A DNA stretch of 33,195 bases from JAUREX01 sp044356825. GTDB taxonomy: Bacteria; Pseudomonadota; Alphaproteobacteria; Rhodobacterales; Rhodobacteraceae. Of the stretch, positions 30,493-33,195 are shown one piece after another (within the stretch, counting starts at the first letter, position 1; every line of letters starts with the position of its first letter). Below the pieces are notes generated by a model. That model was given only the letters and a program-made list of their open reading frames with translations, ran no database searches and was not told where the DNA came from. A program made the position numbers and the translations under genes. Location: positions 1 through 33,195 of the forward strand of contig JBIKVM010000010.1 in the NCBI GenBank assembly GCA_044356825.1. The letters run 5' to 3'.

Positions 30493-31733
30493 TACGGCTT
30501 CTGATTGCGCTGATCCTGTTCGCGACGCCAGCCGCAGCGATCGATCCAGAGCGGCGCGAGGCGATCGTGATCAGCGGGCGCCTCTGGGACGGCTTTCGCC
30601 ATGTCGAGATGTTCCTGCCCTCCGACACTCCCCTCCTGACGGTGATGGCCGGTCGGGACAGCGCGATCTCCTTCGTGCGGACGCAGGAATACTACTGGCC
30701 GCTCTCCCGACAGGTCCATGTGGATTTCGAACGCCAGCGCGATCGGGTCGCTGGCCTGCTCCGCATCGAGAAAGACGGCGCCATGATCGCCGAGATCGCC
30801 GAGCAACCCTTTGCGATCCTCTATCCGGACGGCGCGTTGAACGGCAATGCGACCTTGCTCTGGGGCGCCGACGCCGAGGCGGGCTTCGCGGCGTACCTGC
30901 AGACGGAACGGGACTTCAATCGCCGCTTCGTCGAGGCGCAGCGCGCGCAGACCGCCCATGAGCAGGCGCTGCTCGATGCCGCGCGCAACGGCTCGCGCGC
31001 TGCGATCCCGCCACCGCCGCCCGTGCCGGTACCGAACCTGCGGCTCGTCACACGCCCCCAGCCCGCCATGCGCGTCGATCTCGCGCCGGGCGACTATCGG
31101 ATCAGCCTTGTCGCGGATGGTGCGGTGGTGCCCGGTACCCTTCGGCAACTACGGGTGATCCCGGCCGAGGATCGCCCCTCGATCGTTGCGGACATCCTTC
31201 CCGAGGAGCGGTGGACGCGCCCCCTCGCCTCCAACTCGGAGGACGCGCGGCTCTACGCACGGGCCGGAGCACGGCTCTATCTGACGCTCTTCGAGGCTTC
31301 GGAGTTTGCCGAGCGGGACTATCTGTCGGTCGTCTCGCCGCAGTCGCCCGCCTCTGCCGACCGGCGCATCTGGGTCCGCCGCAAGCCTGCCGAGGCGGCG
31401 ACCCTTGATCTTCGGCAAGGCGACGCGCCGACCTCCCTTGCATTGTCGCAGTTCAAGGTGGAACAGACCAGTTCGTCGGGGTTCGGCTATGTCGTCCGCC
31501 CCGTGAGGGGCGGAGAAGCCCCCGACATCGAGGCGTTCCGGATCGATGTCCCGACCCATGGGGTCCGACGCCTCGCACTCGACCACGAGGCGCTGAACTT
31601 CAGGCGCGAGGTAATCGTCGTGGACGGTCGGAACGGCACACTCGCGCTTATCTTCGCATGCCTTCCCATGGCCCTGTTCGCAGCAGCCCGAATTGCGCGT
31701 CGGCGGCGCAACGACCATTCGGACCGACCCTGA
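30489..31733 (+). CDS. Membrane-anchored periplasmic protein, unknown function
   Basis: A 414-residue protein I do not recognise. Residues 1-17 form a signal peptide (LLIALILFATPAAA, cleavage before IDPE). A soluble periplasmic part of about 365 residues follows, with a proline-rich hinge AAIPPPPPVPVPNLR at 171-185 dividing two regions. There is one C-terminal membrane helix (about 383-400) with a basic tail RIARRRRNDHSDRP. The N-terminal part (FLPSDTPLLTVMAGRDSAISFVRTQEYYWPL) looks beta-rich. The GTG start overlaps the stop of the ABC-2 permease, so it is likely a periplasmic partner of that transporter. The open frame extends far upstream but shows no protein-like sequence there. Last gene of the operon before IS debris. 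Confidence 0.75.
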   Translation: MIRLLIALILFATPAAAIDPERREAIVISGRLWDGFRHVEMFLPSDTPLLTVMAGRDSAISFVRTQEYYWPLSRQVHVDFERQRDRVAGLLRIEKDGAMIAEIAEQPFAILYPDGALNGNATLLWGADAEAGFAAYLQTERDFNRRFVEAQRAQTAHEQALLDAARNGSRAAIPPPPPVPVPNLRLVTRPQPAMRVDLAPGDYRISLVADGAVVPGTLRQLRVIPAEDRPSIVADILPEERWTRPLASNSEDARLYARAGARLYLTLFEASEFAERDYLSVVSPQSPASADRRIWVRRKPAEAATLDLRQGDAPTSLALSQFKVEQTSSSGFGYVVRPVRGGEAPDIEAFRIDVPTHGVRRLALDHEALNFRREVIVVDGRNGTLALIFACLPMALFAAARIARRRRNDHSDRP

Positions 31734-31779
31734 CCAGAGCGGTAGCCGATCCGGGATGAAGGGCGCGCATGCGCGGTCT

Positions 31780-31801
31780 CATCATCAAAGCCCTGATGAT
31801 G
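31780..31801 (+). terminator. Hairpin after the last operon gene
   Basis: CATCATCA (31780-31787) and TGATGATG (31794-31801) form a perfect 8-bp stem with a 6-base loop, 46 bases after the last gene. No T run follows. It may help end the operon, or belong to the left end of the adjacent IS110 remnant, which carries structured RNA in related elements. The choice cannot be made from sequence alone. Confidence 0.35.
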
Positions 31802-31867
31802 TGACCGCCCTCCGACGGCATCGATGTGCCAAGGTGGGTCTGCGAGGATCCACATGGGAGGACGGTC

Positions 31868-32003
31868 ATGTTTGAGATTACCACGGTCGGGCTCGACCTG
31901 GCGAAGAATGTGTTTCAGGCGCATGGCGCTGATGTCTCGGGGCGGGCAGTTCTGCGCAAGAAGCTGAGACGGGATCAGGTTCTGGCTTTTTTCAGTCAGT
32001 TGC
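31868..32003 (+). pseudogene. IS110-family transposase, N-terminal fragment
   Basis: About 45 residues beginning MFEITTVGLDLAKNVFQAHG and running through RKKLRRDQVLAFFSQL. This is the beginning of IS110-family DEDD recombinases, with the first catalytic Asp in GLDLAKN. Family members are 300-400 residues. The match stops at 32003, where the terminal repeat of the IS3-family element begins, so the IS3 element cut it. AGGACGG lies upstream of the ATG. The 134 bases before it may be the element's non-coding left end. Confidence 0.75.
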
Positions 32004-32934
32004 TGACCTGCTACCGGTCTTTCATCCAGCCGCGATCGGAGCCGGTTGTTGATTTACGCCCTTTGGCGTGGGTTGAGCAATTGCCCGGCGCGCGGAACCC
32101 TCATCGCGTGCAGCGGGGCGGGCGATTGCGGTGGTCAGGTGCAGGGCGAAGCCTGCGGGGGTTTTGTAGCCGAGGGCCGAGTGTGGCCGCGCGGTGTTGT
32201 AGTCGGTGACCCAGGCCGTGATCAGATCGCGGGCATGGGCGAGGTTGCGGAACAGCGTCTCGTTCAGAAACTCGTCCCTCATCCTGCCGTTGAAGCTTTC
32301 GAGGAAACCGTTCTGCATCGGCTTTCCGGGCGCGATGTAGTGCCATTCGACCTTGTGCTCGGCGCACCACTTCAGGATCGCGTTCGAGGTTAGCTCGGTG
32401 CCATTATCGGAAACGATCATCCCCGGCTTGCCGCGGCGTTCGATCAGCGCGGTCAGCTCCCGCGCCACGCGGCGGCCCGAGATGGATGTGTCGGGGATCG
32501 CCGCAAGGCACTCGCGTGTCACGTCGTCCATCACGTTCAGCACGCGGAACCGCCGCCCACAGGCGAACTGGTCATGCACGAAGTCGAGCGACCAGCGCGC
32601 ATTGGCCCGCGCCTCGATCAGTATCGGGGCCCTTGTGCCGATGGCCTTGCGGCGCGCTTTGCGTTTACGCACCGTTAGCCCTTCCTCGCGGTAGAGACGG
32701 TAGATGCGGTTGATCCCCGACGCCTCGCCCTCCCGCCTGAGCAGGACAAAGAGGCGACGGTAGCCGAATCTGCGCCTCTCATTGGCCAGATCCCGCAACC
32801 GACCGCGCAGTTCCGCATCCGGCGCGCGTTGTGACTGGTAGCGCACCATCTTGCGATCCCCCCCTGCAATCTGGCACGCCCGCCGTTCCGACAGCCCGAG
32901 ATGGGCCTTCAGATGCGCGACAGCCTCGCGCTTC
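32004..32934 (-). mobile_element. IS3-family element, right half (orfB side)
   Basis: The right half of an IS3-family element reading leftward. The outer end at 32004 (TGACCTGCTACCGGTCTTTC, plus strand) matches the outer end of the left half at 443. Inside is orfB with its stop 18 bases from the end. The orfA side is missing: IS66 sequence begins at 32935. Together with 155-443 this accounts for both ends of an element of the same type, less roughly 50 bases around the orfA/orfB junction by comparison with related elements. Confidence 0.75.
32022..32933 (-). pseudogene. IS3-family transposase OrfB, 5'-truncated by IS66
   Basis: The catalytic DDE subunit of an IS3-family transposase, about 303 codons remaining. 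In-frame sequence upstream of the ATG at 32849 still matches the family (KREAVAHLKAHLGLSERRAC), so the gene was longer and its start has been removed at the IS66 boundary. HTH_21 region ERRRFGYRRLFVLLRREG is followed by the integrase core with the DDE residues in WSLDFVHDQF, VSDNGTELTS and NGFLESFNGRMRDEF. The YNTARPHSALGYKTPAGFA end is complete. The ATG at 32849 could in principle give a 275-residue product with the full catalytic triad, but without OrfA and the frameshift region transposition is unlikely. Confidence 0.85.
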
Positions 32935-32955
32935 GTAAGCGTCCGGCCTGACCGC
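32935..32955 (+). repeat. IS66 terminal inverted repeat (right copy)
   Basis: GTAAGCGTCCGGCCTGACCG plus one more base, differing at one position from the left-edge repeat at 134-154 (read on the minus strand). The stop codon of the TnpC-like protein overlaps its inner end, which is normal for the 3' end of IS66 elements. Confidence 0.8.
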
Positions 32956-33195
32956 TACCCGCGCGATTTCCAAGGCAGCAGGTCATCGACCTTTGTGATC
33001 TTGTAGTCCGGGATTCGGGCTAGGGTGTCGGCGAGCCAAGCGTGGGGATCGATGGCGTTCAGCTTGGCTGTTTCGATCAGGGTATAGGCGATGGCTGCGG
33101 CTTTGCCGCCCGCCTCCGAGCCGACGAAGAGGTGGTTCTTTCGGCCGAGGGCGATGGCGCGCATGCCGCGCTCGGCGGCGTTGTTGTCGAGTTCG
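32955..33195 (-). CDS. tnpC: IS66 transposase TnpC, C-terminal part
   Basis: The last 79 residues of the IS66 DDE transposase, with the 5' part beyond the window edge. The sequence ELDNNAAERGMRAIALGRKN, then FVGSEAGGKAAAIAYTLIET and DDLLPW at the end, is the highly conserved IS66 C-terminus. The last catalytic Glu of the DDE triad is expected at the NNAAER motif (E in NAAER). The frame is open to the edge. The stop lies in the terminal repeat. Confidence 0.85.
   Translation of the reverse strand, partial: ELDNNAAERGMRAIALGRKNHLFVGSEAGGKAAAIAYTLIETAKLNAIDPHAWLADTLARIPDYKITKVDDLLPWKSRG

Larger units (their letters stand above)
32935..33195 (-). mobile_element. IS66-family element, 3' end (partial)
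   Basis: The end of an IS66-family element that enters the window from the right and reads leftward. It carries the terminal repeat and the C-terminus of TnpC. It has the same orientation as the IS66 end at the left edge, so the 33-kb segment is bounded by direct copies, or lies on a circle opened within a single copy. Confidence 0.8.

Noticed and set aside
444..32003. Target duplication next to the two outer ends of the IS3 halves
   Set aside because: The flanking bases (CAGC after 443, TTGC before 32004) do not match, and the flanks are different transposase remnants, so a single insertion event is not shown.
138..32942. 8-bp target duplication flanking IS66 within the IS3 halves (GATGCTCG beside the left tip, GAAGCGCG beside the right tip)
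   Set aside because: Only six of eight bases agree, and about 50 bases of the IS3 orfA/orfB junction would be missing, so the two IS66 ends do not come from one simple insertion into one IS3 copy without further change.
1..33195. CRISPR arrays, tRNA/rRNA genes, prophage genes, plasmid replication genes
   Set aside because: No regularly spaced repeats, no tRNA-like or rRNA sequence, and no phage, rep or par-like proteins were seen on either strand.

Overview
The window is GC-rich DNA with dense, mostly co-directional operons, short or overlapping gene junctions and IS66/IS3/IS110 debris. It looks like an accessory carbohydrate-catabolism island from an alphaproteobacterium, most plausibly of the Rhodobacteraceae or Rhizobiales type. 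That assignment is an inference from gene style (RpiR and FCD-GntR regulators, two-ATPase polyol-type ABC importer); no rRNA or tRNA is present to test it.

Edges. Positions 1-154 are the 5' tip of an IS66-family element reading leftward, and 32935-33195 are the 3' tip of an IS66-family element also reading leftward. Just inside them lie the two halves of an IS3-family element: orfA with its left terminal repeat at 155-443, and orfB with its right terminal repeat at 32004-32934. The halves are arranged as if a circle carrying an IS66-interrupted IS3 element had been opened at IS66. A fragment of another transposase (445-522) and a truncated IS110 transposase (31868-32003) complete the mobile debris.

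Left block (567-7855). A divergent pair of operons (iron-type alcohol dehydrogenase plus shikimate-dehydrogenase-like protein on the minus strand; HAD phosphatase plus SMP-30 lactonase on the plus strand) is followed by an FCD-type GntR regulator and a split transketolase-SDR operon. The same 12-bp palindrome lies in the divergent promoter and in the transketolase promoter, so it is probably the operator of the local GntR protein.

Middle block (7883-20745). A minus-strand FGGY kinase-HAD phosphatase pair diverges from a long plus-strand operon: KDPG-type aldolase, SDR, two zinc alcohol dehydrogenases (the second GatD-like), glycerol kinase, a second shikimate-dehydrogenase-like protein, a cupin-type phosphoglucose isomerase, a D-2-hydroxyacid dehydrogenase, a metallo-beta-lactamase/low-molecular-weight tyrosine phosphatase fusion, another SDR and a tagatose-3-epimerase-like protein.

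Right block (20813-31733). An RpiR/SIS regulator precedes a CUT1-type sugar/polyol ABC importer (ATPase, binding protein, two permeases, second ATPase). A small membrane protein, an ABC-2 type ATPase, an SDR, an ABC-2 permease and a membrane-anchored periplasmic protein follow, all tightly coupled. GGAA-N6-TTCC-like sites precede the kinase/aldolase divergence, rpiR and the importer, which suggests one RpiR regulon.

Working model (inference): the importer brings in a polyol, rare sugar or sugar-like ring compound. Dehydrogenases, epimerase and two FGGY kinases convert it to phosphorylated ketoses, which transketolase and the aldolase feed to central metabolism. The substrate is not evident. 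The duplicated shikimate-dehydrogenase-like proteins, the lactonase/phosphatase fusion and the ABC-2 module do not belong to any pathway I recognise. No stretch longer than 300 bases lacks a gene.
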